Source: Frankia sp. R82 (GTDB taxonomy: Bacteria > Actinomycetota > Actinomycetes > Frankiales > Frankiaceae). Taken from it: 64,000 nucleotides of DNA. The translations under genes were made by a program, and so were the position numbers. The notes under the pieces are model-generated. The model searched no databases and was not told the DNA's origin. It saw only the letters and a list, made by a program, of their open reading frames with translations. This document shows, piece by piece, positions 35,622-43,983 of the stretch. The stretch spans positions 1-64,000 of the forward strand of contig NZ_JAMQQG010000009.1 in assembly GCF_023716925.1 (NCBI RefSeq), read 5' to 3'. Within the stretch, counting starts at the first letter, position 1. The number at the start of each line of letters is the position of its first letter.

Positions 35622-35851
35622 ACGTTGATCGACATGCCCGGGATTGTCTCGACCTGCCGAGCCATTCTGGTCACGGTGCGTAATGCCGGTCGCCGGGTGC
35701 GGGTCGCCGGTGCCGGGTGGCTGCCTCCGGCCCCGGAGGATGTGCCCGCAGTCACCCGGTCACCCCGGCACCCCGGTCACCCCGCTACCCCTGCCACCCC
35801 ACCACCCTGGCGCCCGGCCACAACCGGAAACATTCATGGACGGCGCACTAG

Positions 35852-36010
35852 GCACGCACCCAGGTCGAGATCGGCAGCTTCTTCGACGGTCTCGAGCTCG
35901 TCGACCCGGGCGTCACCCTGGTGCGTCGCTGGCGCCCCGACGAGCCGTTGGACGAGAGCCGCACCGACGCCGCCGTCAGCACCTTCGGTGCCGTCGCGCG
36001 AAAGCCGTAG
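35852..36010 (+). pseudogene. C-terminal remnant of a DUF574-type SAM methyltransferase
   Basis: The frame ending in TAG at 36008 encodes about 52 residues: EIGSFFDGLELVDPGV, then RRWRPDEP and finally GAVARKP. This matches the end of the actinobacterial SAM-dependent methyltransferase family DUF574 (Methyltransf_19), which closes with FFDGLxLVxPG, WRPD and GVGRKP. A stop codon at 35849 lies just upstream in frame and no SAM-binding part precedes it, so this is a decayed fragment. Its stop abuts the stop of the convergent hydrolase gene. Confidence 0.65.
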
Positions 36011-37033
36011 TTACTCTTGGTAAAAGCCTGAGGCGTCGGTCGAATGTCGGGAAACCGCATTCTGGGCATCGGCGCTGCGGGAATCGGTGATACGGGCGAA
36101 ATGATCGTCCACGGCGGTCAGCCAGGCGAGCGGACGGCTGGCATGTGGGCTGTGGTCGGCGCCGGCGATGACGGCCAGCCGTGCCCCGGGAATCGAGTCC
36201 GCCATCGTCCGGGCGGAGGCGCGCAGGCTCGAGTCGTGCTCGCCGACGATGACCGTGGTCGGCACCGCGATCTCGCCCAGCCGGGAGACGAGCGACGGGT
36301 AGGTTCCGAGCTCCCGGCCGAACGAGGCGAGGGCGTTGGGATCGACCTTCCCGAGTCCGTCGGCCGCCCGCTGCTGTGGTGTCGGCCCGCTGCGTACCGC
36401 CTCGATCTCCGCTGTGGCGTGAGAGTCTGCGTCTGCGTCTGCGTCTGCGTCGGCGGGTTCGGCGGGATCCGTGTGTTGGCGGCCGGCGAAGGTGTCGGAC
36501 ACCTTGTCGAGGATCGAGCCGACGAGGCGACGGGCGATCGGGCCGGGGGCGTTGGCCGGTGCGGCGGCGGTGTCGACGAGGATCAGGGATCGCACCCGCC
36601 GCGGATGTTCCAGCGCGTAGCGCAGGGCGATGACGCCGCCCATCGAGTGGCCGAGCAGGTCCACCGGTGCGGGTCCGAGGGCGGCCAGAACGGCGACGAG
36701 GTCGGCGAACAGCAGGTCGAACGTGTATTCCGACCGTCCGCCGCAGGCCCATCCGCTCGCACCGTGGCCCCGGTGGTCGTAGGCGACCACCGGGCGGCTG
36801 GCCGCGAGACCGGTCGCCACCGCCGCCCAGTCCTCGGCGCTGCCCGCGATGCCGTGCACCAGCACCAGCGGCCCGTTGTTGCTGTCCACCGGACAGTCCG
36901 TGCTCCCGACAGAGCCGCCGGTCACGCCGGTCAGTCCTGCACCGGCGAAGCCGCCGCCGTCCGGTGCGATCTGCTCGACGTGCAGGCTGAGCCCGTTACC
37001 CACCGGTATCCGCCACTGTCGCGTCTCGACCAC
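36011..37033 (-). CDS. Alpha/beta hydrolase
   Basis: A 340-residue alpha/beta-hydrolase fold protein. The oxyanion region is LVLVHGIAGSAEDW, the nucleophile elbow is GHSMGG, and the catalytic His is likely in GADHSPHASRP; an Asp in VIVGEHDSSL supplies the acid. The cap region holds a simple Asp-Ala repeat (ADADADADS) from tandem GCGTCT hexamers at about 36420-36450. No signal peptide is seen. The substrate is unknown; the closest general types are haloalkane dehalogenase, lipase and 3-oxoadipate enol-lactonase relatives. It is divergent from cydA, with 185 bp between the start codons. Confidence 0.85.
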   Translation of the reverse strand: MVETRQWRIPVGNGLSLHVEQIAPDGGGFAGAGLTGVTGGSVGSTDCPVDSNNGPLVLVHGIAGSAEDWAAVATGLAASRPVVAYDHRGHGASGWACGGRSEYTFDLLFADLVAVLAALGPAPVDLLGHSMGGVIALRYALEHPRRVRSLILVDTAAAPANAPGPIARRLVGSILDKVSDTFAGRQHTDPAEPADADADADADSHATAEIEAVRSGPTPQQRAADGLGKVDPNALASFGRELGTYPSLVSRLGEIAVPTTVIVGEHDSSLRASARTMADSIPGARLAVIAGADHSPHASRPLAWLTAVDDHFARITDSRSADAQNAVSRHSTDASGFYQE

Positions 37034-37156
37034 ACCGGCATTCTCCCCCGGTCAGGCCGGACCATCCCCACCCGTGGCCTCGGGGCGAGGACGCGGGCGC
37101 GGGCGCGGGTGTCGGTCGATGTCCTGCGGTGTGGATCACATCGACGTCCCGCCCAA

Positions 37157-37200
37157 GAGGGTTATTCTACGGACTGTAGAAAGTTCGACGTCCCGTAGAA
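37157..37200. promoter_or_regulatory. Candidate operator and shared motif upstream of cydA
   Basis: GAGGGTTATTC (37157-37167) repeats the core motif found three times at 48073-48151. Overlapping it, TTCTAC (37165-37170) and GTAGAA (37176-37181) form a perfect 6-bp inverted repeat with a 5-bp spacer, and a further GTAGAA lies at 37195-37200, 19 bp on. The sites end 18 bp before the cydA ATG and fit a repressor that blocks the cydAB promoter. The regulator is unknown. Confidence 0.55.
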
Positions 37201-37218
37201 GATTGGTGGTGGGGCGGG

Positions 37219-38760
37219 ATGGAGCTGGCGGCGGGGGTGGCCGGGGCAACGGATCTGGCGCGGGCGCAGACGGCGTTCTCGCTGGCGTTCCACATCTGCT
37301 TCGCGGTGTTCGGCGTGGGCATGCCGTGGCTGCTGCTCTACACCGAGGGACGCTGGGTGCGTACCGGTGATCCCGGCTGGCTCGCGCTCACGAAGAAGTG
37401 GTCGCGGGCGTTCGCGGTGCTGTTCGCCGTGGGAGCGGTGTCGGGGACCGTCCTGTCGTTCGAGTTCGGCCTGCTCTGGCCGGCCTTCATGGCCCGCTAC
37501 GGCGGGGTGCTCGGGCTGTCGTTCACCCTCGAGGGGTTCGCCTTCTTCGCCGAGGCCGTCTTCCTCGGGATGTACCTGTACGGCTGGCGGCGGCTGTCCC
37601 CGCGCGTGCACTGGCTGACGCTGTGGCCGATCGCGATCGCCGGGACGCTCTCGACGGTCTTCATCATCACGGCCAACGCGTGGATGAACGTGCCCGGCCA
37701 TGTCCGCGAGGTGGACGGCACGGTGGTGTCCGCCGAGCCGCTCGCGCCGTTTCTGAGCCCCGCCGCGCCGGCGCAGGTGGTGCACATGCTGCTGGCCGCA
37801 CTGATGTGCACCGGGGGAGTGGTCGCCGGGATCTACGCCGTCGGCATGCTGCGCGGGCGCCGGGACGTCTACCACCAGCGCGGCCTGCGGATCGGGCTGA
37901 CCGCGGTGCTGGGGTGCGCGCCGTTGCAGTTCGTCTCGGGTGATCTCGCCGCCCGGGTCGTCGGCGCCCGCCAGCCGCTCAAGCTCGCCGCCATGGAGGG
38001 CCTGCTCCGCACGCAGCGCGGCGCCCCGCTGACCATCGGCGGCTTCTACGACGAGTCGACCGGCCGCGTCCGGTTCGGCCTCGAGCTGCCGAAGCTGCTG
38101 TCGCTGCTGGAGGGCTTCCACACCGACCACCGCATCACCGGCCTGGACGCCGCCCCACCCGCCGACCGGCCGAACGCCCTGCTCGTGCACAGCGCGTTCA
38201 CTCTGATGGTCGGCCTCGGCAGCGCGCTGCTCGCGCTCGCGGCGCTGGTCACGCTGGTCATGGTGCGCCGCCGCCGGCGCGGCCAACGGCCACTGCTGCC
38301 GACCGGCCGGCTGTGGCTGTGGGCGGCGGTGGGGACCGGACCGGCCGCGATGCTGGCGATGCTCGCCGGCTGGGAGGTCACCGAGGGCGGCCGTCAGCCG
38401 TGGATCGTCTACGGTCGGATGCGCGTCGCCGACGCCGTCACGTCCAGTCCCGGTGTCGGCTGGACGTTCGCCGGCACCGTCACCCTCTACCTGGGCCTGG
38501 CCGGCGCCCTGCTGCTCATCCTGCGCCGGATGGCCACCGGCGGACCGGGTCCGGACGTCCCACCCACTCCCGTCGCACCCATCCCGGTGCCGCCGACTCC
38601 CGTGCCGCGCGACGACGGCGAGCACCGGGATGAGCAGGCACCGTCGACCCCGCACCGGCCGAGACGTCCGGACCGGCAGGCTCCCGACCGGCAACGTCCT
38701 GAGCGGCAACGTCCCGGGCGGCGGCGCAGGGTTCCCGTGGGCGGGGGGACCGACCGATGA
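37219..38760 (+). CDS. cydA: Cytochrome bd-type quinol oxidase subunit I (CioA-like)
   Basis: A 513-residue integral membrane protein. Heme ligand candidates are H25 (SLAFHICFAVFG) and the histidine in QVVHMLLAAL. A short Q loop (RQPLKLAAMEGLL) and GGRQPWIVYG match the cyanide-insensitive CioA branch rather than E. coli CydA. It oxidises quinol and reduces O2 to water at high affinity without proton pumping. The Pro/Arg-rich C-terminus is disordered. The ATG at 37219 follows GGGGCGGG. It overlaps cydB by 4 bp (ATGA). No cydDC genes follow. Such oxidases suit low oxygen, as in nitrogen-fixing cells. Confidence 0.93.
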   Translation: MELAAGVAGATDLARAQTAFSLAFHICFAVFGVGMPWLLLYTEGRWVRTGDPGWLALTKKWSRAFAVLFAVGAVSGTVLSFEFGLLWPAFMARYGGVLGLSFTLEGFAFFAEAVFLGMYLYGWRRLSPRVHWLTLWPIAIAGTLSTVFIITANAWMNVPGHVREVDGTVVSAEPLAPFLSPAAPAQVVHMLLAALMCTGGVVAGIYAVGMLRGRRDVYHQRGLRIGLTAVLGCAPLQFVSGDLAARVVGARQPLKLAAMEGLLRTQRGAPLTIGGFYDESTGRVRFGLELPKLLSLLEGFHTDHRITGLDAAPPADRPNALLVHSAFTLMVGLGSALLALAALVTLVMVRRRRRGQRPLLPTGRLWLWAAVGTGPAAMLAMLAGWEVTEGGRQPWIVYGRMRVADAVTSSPGVGWTFAGTVTLYLGLAGALLLILRRMATGGPGPDVPPTPVAPIPVPPTPVPRDDGEHRDEQAPSTPHRPRRPDRQAPDRQRPERQRPGRRRRVPVGGGTDR

Positions 38761-39764
38761 CCGCCGCGGATCTCCTTCTGCTCGTGATGGTCGGCGGGCT
38801 GACCGCCTACGCGCTGCTGGCAGGCGCCGACTTCGGTGCCGGTGTGTGGGATCTGTTCGCCCGTGGCCGGGACGCGGCCGACCAGCGTCGGCTGATCGCC
38901 GCGGCGCTCGGGCCGGTGTGGGAGGCCAACCACGTGTGGCTGATCTTCGTGCTGGTGGCGCTGTTCAGCGGCTTCTCCGAGGCCTTCGGGATCATCGGGT
39001 CGACCCTGGAGGTGCCGCTGCTCGCCGCGCTGGTCGGGATCGTGCTGCGCGGATCGGCCTACGTCTACCGCGCCTACGGCGGTGGTGCCGCCGGCCCCGA
39101 CCACTGGTGGGGTCGGGTGTTCGCGGCAGCCTCCACCATCACCCCGTTCGCGCTCGGAGTGACCGGCGCCGCCCTGGCCACCGGCGATCTGGCGCCAGCC
39201 GCCCCCTGGCGCCCGTGCACCAACGCGTTCGGGCTGGTCTGTGGCCTGTTCGCGGTGACGGTGACGGCTTTCCTCGCCGCCGTCTACCTGTGCCGGGACG
39301 CGGCCACCGCGCCGACTACCGCGCACCTCGTCCCCGGCCTGCGCCGCCGGGCCCTCGGTGGGGCGCTCGCCTCGGGAGCACTGGCGGCCGTCCTGCTGCC
39401 ACTGCTGTGGTCGGACGCACCGGTTGTCGCCCACCGTTTCGCCGAGCGCTCGATCCCGTTCGCCGTCGCCTCGGCCATCGGCGGCATGGCTGCGCTCGCC
39501 CTGCTGTGGCGGCGCCGGTTCACCGCCGCCCGGATCGCCGCCGGCCTCGCCGTCGCGGGGGTGCTCTGGGGATGGGCCGCCGCCCAGTATCCCGACCTGG
39601 TCGTGGGACGTTCCACCGCCACGTCGGCCGCGGCGCCGGAGGCGAACCTGGTGGCGCTGCTCATCGCGATCGGCCTGGGCATGGCCGTCATCGTGCCGTC
39701 GATGGTGCTGCTGTTCCGCCTGTTCTCCCACCCCGACGTCTCCGACGGCCACGGACCCGGCTGA
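38757..39764 (+). CDS. cydB: Cytochrome bd-type quinol oxidase subunit II
   Basis: A 335-residue membrane protein with eight or nine hydrophobic segments. The N-terminus has the family motif LLAGADFGAGVWDLF followed by GPVWEANHVWLIF, and the loop IGSTLEVPLLAALVG. It forms the structural partner of CydA. Its ATG overlaps the cydA stop by 4 bp, so the two are translationally coupled. The length is normal for the CioB branch. It ends 76 bp from the convergent surE-like gene. Confidence 0.93.
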   Translation: MTAADLLLLVMVGGLTAYALLAGADFGAGVWDLFARGRDAADQRRLIAAALGPVWEANHVWLIFVLVALFSGFSEAFGIIGSTLEVPLLAALVGIVLRGSAYVYRAYGGGAAGPDHWWGRVFAAASTITPFALGVTGAALATGDLAPAAPWRPCTNAFGLVCGLFAVTVTAFLAAVYLCRDAATAPTTAHLVPGLRRRALGGALASGALAAVLLPLLWSDAPVVAHRFAERSIPFAVASAIGGMAALALLWRRRFTAARIAAGLAVAGVLWGWAAAQYPDLVVGRSTATSAAAPEANLVALLIAIGLGMAVIVPSMVLLFRLFSHPDVSDGHGPG

Positions 39765-39802
39765 CGTCGAGAAGAACCTCGTGGCCGTGGCGTCCGCGGG
39801 CC

Positions 39803-39840
39803 GCACGTGGCGCCGGCGGGAAGCACGTGGCGCCGGCGGG
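39803..39840. repeat. Direct repeat between convergent genes
   Basis: GCACGTGGCGCCGGCGGG occurs twice, at 39803-39820 and 39823-39840, with a 20-bp period. Each unit contains CACGTG and GGCGCC, which are self-complementary. It lies between the stop codons of cydB and the surE-like gene. No U-tract is present, so an intrinsic terminator is not supported. Confidence 0.5.
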
Positions 39841-40764
39841 TCAGGCCGGCGGGCGGGCGGGCACGGTGGTGAGGGTCGCGAAGCCGGCGTTGAAGGCGCC
39901 GACCTCGTCCTGGGGGGTGTCCGTCGCGGTGCACGACTGTGCCTTCAGCACGGCTGACATGTCGGCGAGCGTCGCCTCGCTGGCGACCTCCCGCAGACCG
40001 CGGACCTTCCCACCGGCAAAGCAGTTCGGGACGTTCAGGTTGGCGACGGTCAGGGCGGTGGCAGCGCCGCCGGCCTCGCTCGCCGGCCGGCCACCGGCCG
40101 CCGGGGCGGCGAGCAGGCCCGTACGGTGCGCCGAAACCCAGGCGAGGACCTGCGTGACGGCCGGACTGTAGTCGTAGGTGTCGCCGAGACCCTCGCTGAC
40201 GGCCAACGCCGGGATGCCCCGCTGGGCGGCGGCGCGCGCCGCACCGACGGTGCCCGACAGGTTCACCACCGGCCCGAGGTTCTGGCCCTCGTTGACGCCG
40301 GAGACGACCAGGTCCGGCTTCAGGCCGAGTTCGTCCAGGGCAACATGGACGGCGTCGGCCGGATAGCCACTCACCGCGGTGGCCTTCAGGCCGCTGGTCG
40401 TGGTGGTCTCCTCGTGGCTGACCTGGCCACCGCTGGTCTTCCCGCCGGTCCCGCTCTGGTTCGCCGCCGGGGCGACGACGTGGACCGACGTGTTCGGCAG
40501 GGCCGCCAGGGCGTGGGCGACGGCGTCGATGCCCGCCGAGCCGACACCGTCGTCGTTGGTGACGAGAACGTCGAGCGTGCCGTCCGGCGTCCGCCCGGTG
40601 CTCGCACCCGCGGTGGCGCCCGCACTCGCCGTGGTGCCCGCGGAGGCCGGCGCCGCCGACCCGGACGGCGCGGCGCCCCCGGAACTCGACCCGCAGGCGG
40701 CCACGGTGACAGCGACCAGAAGTGCCGCAACGGGCAGACACCTGCGAGCGAGCTTCGTCGACAC
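39841..40764 (-). CDS. SurE-like 5'/3'-nucleotidase with lipoprotein signal
   Basis: A 307-residue protein. Residues 1-24 are a signal peptide ending in a lipobox-like VAAC (LLVAVTVAAC), followed by a Ser/Ala/Gly linker. The SurE fold starts at about residue 60, with the metal-binding LVTNDDGVGSAGI, then SGVNEGQNLG and GTVGAARAAAQRGIPALAVS. SurE normally is a cytosolic survival nucleotidase of about 250 residues that dephosphorylates nucleoside monophosphates; here it would be anchored outside the cell membrane. It might salvage extracellular nucleotides or phosphate. It is transcribed towards cydB and away from the CitE-like gene. Confidence 0.83.
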   Translation of the reverse strand: MSTKLARRCLPVAALLVAVTVAACGSSSGGAAPSGSAAPASAGTTASAGATAGASTGRTPDGTLDVLVTNDDGVGSAGIDAVAHALAALPNTSVHVVAPAANQSGTGGKTSGGQVSHEETTTTSGLKATAVSGYPADAVHVALDELGLKPDLVVSGVNEGQNLGPVVNLSGTVGAARAAAQRGIPALAVSEGLGDTYDYSPAVTQVLAWVSAHRTGLLAAPAAGGRPASEAGGAATALTVANLNVPNCFAGGKVRGLREVASEATLADMSAVLKAQSCTATDTPQDEVGAFNAGFATLTTVPARPPA

Positions 40765-41075
40765 CGATCCTCCAGACCTATGCGGACATTCTGACCTTGT
40801 GGGGCTTGTGGGGCACTGGCGTGCGGGTACCTGTGGGTTGGACTGCCCAGGTGCAACGTGGCCACAACCTAGCGGCAGCAGCTCGTGGGCGTCCGCGGGG
40901 CGTCCGGTACCGGACGTCCGACCTGCGGTGATGCTCGTGTGTCCCGGCCCGAATGTGGGCTGCGTCGGTGATCAGAGCGCCGGGGATGGTCGGACAGTAG
41001 TGTGACGGCGCGGGTCGCGGCGCACGACGCTGACCGGATGACGCGGAACGGATCGCACAGCGACGGAGGACAACG
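40765..41075. promoter_or_regulatory. Divergent promoter region with a 16-bp palindrome
   Basis: This 311-bp gap separates the surE-like gene and the CitE-like gene. CGTCCGGTACCGGACG (40901-40916) is a perfect 16-bp palindrome about midway and could be an operator for either promoter. A direct repeat CTTGTGGGGC lies at about 40795-40815. For the plus strand, GGAGGA 6 nt before GTG 41076 is a strong ribosome site. Confidence 0.45.
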
Positions 41076-41972
41076 GTGACGGCCGAGGCGAAGCAGGCGG
41101 CGGACTTCCGGCCACGGCGCTCGGTGCTCTACATGCCGGGCGCGAACGAGCGGGCGCTGGAGAAGGCCAAGGGCATCCCGGCGGACGCGCTCATCCTCGA
41201 CCTTGAGGATGCGGTCGCGCCGTCCGCCAAGGAGTCGGCGCGCGAGCGGGTCTGCGCGGCCGTCGTCGACGGCGGGTACGGCCGGCGTGAGCTGATCATC
41301 CGGGTGAACGGGCGGGACACCGACTGGCACGCCGACGACCTGCGGGCCGCCGCCAAGGCCGGGCCGGACGCCATCCTCGTGCCGAAGGTCGGCTCGGCGG
41401 ACGAGGTGCACGCCATCGAGCGTGATCTCGTCGCCGCCGGCGCCCCCGAGCACACGAAGATCTGGGCCATGATCGAGACCCCGATCGCCATGCTGCACGC
41501 CCTGGCCATCGCCGGTGCCTCGCCGCGGCTCGCCGTCCTGATCATGGGCACGAACGACCTGGCCAAGGAACTGCGTGCCGAGCACGTCCCCGGCCGCGCG
41601 CCGCTGCTCACCGGCCTCGGCCTGGCCCTGCTCGCGGCCCGCGCTGCCGGCAAGGTGATCATCGATGGCGTCTACAACAACGTCAAGGATGCCGAGGGCT
41701 TCGCCGCCGAATGCCAGCAGGGCCGTGAGCTGGGCTTCGACGGCAAGACCCTGATCCACCCCGGCCAGGTCGAGCCGTGCAACACCGCCTTCTCCCCGAC
41801 CGAGGCGCAGCTCGCCGAGTCCGCCGAGATCGTCAAGGCCTGGGCCGAGGCGGAGGCCGAGGGCCGCGGCGTCGTCACCGTCAACGGTCGGATGATCGAG
41901 AACCTGCACGTCGACAACGCCCGTCGCCTGCTCGCCGCCGCCGACGCCATCAACGCCCTCGCCGCCGGCTAG
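41076..41972 (+). CDS. HpcH/HpaI aldolase-family CoA ester lyase (CitE/malyl-CoA lyase-like)
   Basis: A 298-residue TIM-barrel lyase. The N-terminus RRSVLYMPGANERALEKA is characteristic of the CitE/Mcl family, followed by the metal- and substrate-site segments LILDLEDAVAP, IWAMIETPIAM and FDGKTLIHPGQ. Relatives cleave or form malyl-CoA, beta-methylmalyl-CoA, citryl-CoA or citramalyl-CoA. The sequence fits malyl-CoA lyases more than citrate lyase beta because no citDF genes are next to it, but the substrate cannot be fixed by eye. The GTG start has GGAGGA 6 nt upstream. Monocistronic in appearance. Confidence 0.87.
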   Translation: MTAEAKQAADFRPRRSVLYMPGANERALEKAKGIPADALILDLEDAVAPSAKESARERVCAAVVDGGYGRRELIIRVNGRDTDWHADDLRAAAKAGPDAILVPKVGSADEVHAIERDLVAAGAPEHTKIWAMIETPIAMLHALAIAGASPRLAVLIMGTNDLAKELRAEHVPGRAPLLTGLGLALLAARAAGKVIIDGVYNNVKDAEGFAAECQQGRELGFDGKTLIHPGQVEPCNTAFSPTEAQLAESAEIVKAWAEAEAEGRGVVTVNGRMIENLHVDNARRLLAAADAINALAAG

Positions 41973-42300
41973 CAGCCGCTCGCCGCTGGCAGCCGCTCGC
42001 CGCTGGTAGCCGGCTGACTCTGGCCGCCGCCGCCGACGGCCGGCCGGCCGAAATCGTCGCCCCCATCACGGGTTGTTGCCCACGCCCGCAGCTTGGCCGG
42101 GTGTACGGGTCCTTCTGCAGGGATAAAGCGGACAAAATTGCTCGATCAACCCTGCAGAAGGACCACGACGAGTGTGGCGGGCGGGTCTGGCCGTGGTCGG
42201 GATAACCCGACCACGGCCCGGCGGGCGCACCGGCTGGGACGGAGCCGCCGGACGCGCCACTGTGGACCCTGTCCACGCCGCACCGCGACCCGAGGCATCG
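41973..42300. other. Intergenic region with short tandem and palindromic repeats
   Basis: Just after the CitE-like stop, a 17-bp unit GCAGCCGCTCGCCGCTG is repeated twice in tandem (41972-42005) with a third partial unit. A 57-bp palindromic element lies at 42108-42164. The histidine kinase promoter should be near 42165-42290. No gene is visible. Confidence 0.5.
42108..42164. repeat. 57-bp dispersed palindromic element, copy 2
   Basis: The left arm GGTCCTTCTGCAGGG (42108-42122) and right arm CCCTGCAGAAGGACC (42150-42164) are a perfect 15-bp inverted repeat around a 27-nt loop that contains CGGACAAAATT. It is the same length as copy 1 at 35565. Where copy 1 has T-A, this copy has C-G at the matching stem pair, so pairing is conserved despite change. 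Confidence 0.8.
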
Positions 42301-43983
42301 ATGACCATGACCTTCCCACCACCGCCGGATCCAGGTTCACCCTTCTCGCCGACCGCGCCCACCGCGCCCATCCCAGCGACCCGGCCGACCGCGCCGATCC
42401 CGTCGACCGCGCCGACCGCCACGGCCGCCACGGCCGCGGGTGTGCATGACCGCCGGGTGGATCCCACCGAGGTCCCGAACGCCGAAACCGGCAGTTTCGC
42501 ACCGGGGGAGGAACGTCCGGGAACATCTCGGGCGGGAACAGCTCAGGCTGGGGAACGGTCGGCGGTGGAACACCTGGCTGGGGAGCGGCCGATGCAGGAG
42601 CGCCAGGCGGGGGAGTGGCCGGCCGGGGGACGTGGACCGGTGGAGCGAGGCCCGCGTGCCGGTGCGTCCGGGGGGTGGTTGTACGGGCGTTTCATGCGGG
42701 AGGTCGGGTACACGCTGGTGTGTTTTCCGCTGGCGATTATCGGGTTTGTCTACGTGGTGGTGGCGCTGTCGACGGGTCCGGCGCTGGCGGTGACGTTCCT
42801 GGGGATTCCGTTGCTGGCGACGATGCTGGTGGGGGCACGGGGGTTCGGGACGGTGCAGCGTGCCCTGGCCGCGGAGATGCTGGGTGATCGGGTGGCTCCG
42901 CCGCGTCCGTTGCGCCCTCGTCGCCGAGGGGTGATGCCCTGGGTCTGGGCGGGGCTCAGGGATGGGGCCGGCTGGCGGGCATGTGTCTATCTGCTGGTGA
43001 AGTTTCCGCTGGCGATCACGAACTTCGTGGTGACCGTCGCGTTCTGTTCCGCCGGACTGGGTGGGGTGAGCTATCCGGTGTGGCAGAGGTACCTGCCCCT
43101 GCAGCATGACAGCGCGGGACGGCCGCATCGCGGTGCTTCCTTCGGCACCGACTACTTCCTGGACACCTGGCCGCGGATGGCGATGGCTGTCGCGGCCGGC
43201 GCCGCGCTGCTCTACCTGGCCCGGCCCCTGATTCACGGGCTGGTGGGGCTGGACCGGCTGCTCATCCGCGGCCTGCTCGGCCCGACGAACCGCCAACTCG
43301 CCGCGGAGCGGATGCACGAACTCGAGCTCACCCGGGCGTCCGCCGTCGACGACTCGGCCGCGGCGCTGCGCCGCATCGAACGGGACCTGCATGACGGCGC
43401 ACAGGCCAGACTCGTGTCGATGGCGATGAACCTCGGCACGGTTCGGGAACAGCTCGCCACCGCGGACGGCGACAGCCTCGACCTCGACCGGACCCGCTCC
43501 ATGATCGATGCCGCCCACCGCGACGTCAAGGAGGCCCTCACCGAACTACGCGACCTCGCCCGCGGCATCCACCCGCCGATCCTCGACCACGGTCTCGAGG
43601 CGGCGTTGGAAAGCCTTGCCGCCCGAGGCACCGGTCGCGGCCAGGCCGCCGGCGGTGGCGGGCAGCCGGTGGCGCTGCATGTCGACCTGCCCCAGCGGCC
43701 GTCGGCGGCGATCGAGACGATCGCCTACTTCTGCGCCGCGGAGCTGCTCACCAATGCCGTCAAACATGGCCAGGCCGACGAGATCCGGATCGGTGTCATC
43801 GGACGCGCCGGACGGCTCCGCCTCACCGTCGTCGACGACGGGACGGGCGGCGCCTCCCTGGAACCCGGTGGCGGCCTGACCGGGCTCGCCGAGCGGGTCC
43901 GCACCGTGGACGGCTGGCTTGACGTCACCAGCCCGACCGGCGGACCCACCCGCATCACCATCGACCTCCCCCTGCATGCCTGA
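42301..43983 (+). CDS. NarL-type sensor histidine kinase (HisKA_3)
   Basis: A 560-residue kinase. The N-terminal 120 residues are low-complexity (APTAPIPATRPTAPIPS and Glu/Arg-rich). Membrane segments include VCFPLAIIGFVYVVVALS, FLGIPLLATMLVGA, a pair around VKFPLAITNFVVTVAFC, and one near MAMAVAAGAALLYLA; two of these form a duplicated sensor-like domain. The phosphoacceptor is in IERDLHDGAQARLV and the HATPase region has LTNAVKHG and VVDDGTGG, then GGLTGLAERV. ATG 42301 is chosen over an upstream GTG at 42172, because GAGG lies 9 nt before it and the upstream frame overlaps the palindromic region. No response regulator gene follows, so the partner is elsewhere. The signal is unknown. Confidence 0.88.
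   Translation: MTMTFPPPPDPGSPFSPTAPTAPIPATRPTAPIPSTAPTATAATAAGVHDRRVDPTEVPNAETGSFAPGEERPGTSRAGTAQAGERSAVEHLAGERPMQERQAGEWPAGGRGPVERGPRAGASGGWLYGRFMREVGYTLVCFPLAIIGFVYVVVALSTGPALAVTFLGIPLLATMLVGARGFGTVQRALAAEMLGDRVAPPRPLRPRRRGVMPWVWAGLRDGAGWRACVYLLVKFPLAITNFVVTVAFCSAGLGGVSYPVWQRYLPLQHDSAGRPHRGASFGTDYFLDTWPRMAMAVAAGAALLYLARPLIHGLVGLDRLLIRGLLGPTNRQLAAERMHELELTRASAVDDSAAALRRIERDLHDGAQARLVSMAMNLGTVREQLATADGDSLDLDRTRSMIDAAHRDVKEALTELRDLARGIHPPILDHGLEAALESLAARGTGRGQAAGGGGQPVALHVDLPQRPSAAIETIAYFCAAELLTNAVKHGQADEIRIGVIGRAGRLRLTVVDDGTGGASLEPGGGLTGLAERVRTVDGWLDVTSPTGGPTRITIDLPLHA

Noticed and set aside
35201-35831. Short frames downstream of ftsH
   Set aside because: They come from G-rich hexamer repeats and Pro-rich low-complexity sequence, with no codon bias or ribosome site.
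38453-40171. Plus-strand 572-codon frame across cydA/cydB
   Set aside because: Shadow frame of cydB; Arg/Pro-rich, no domain.
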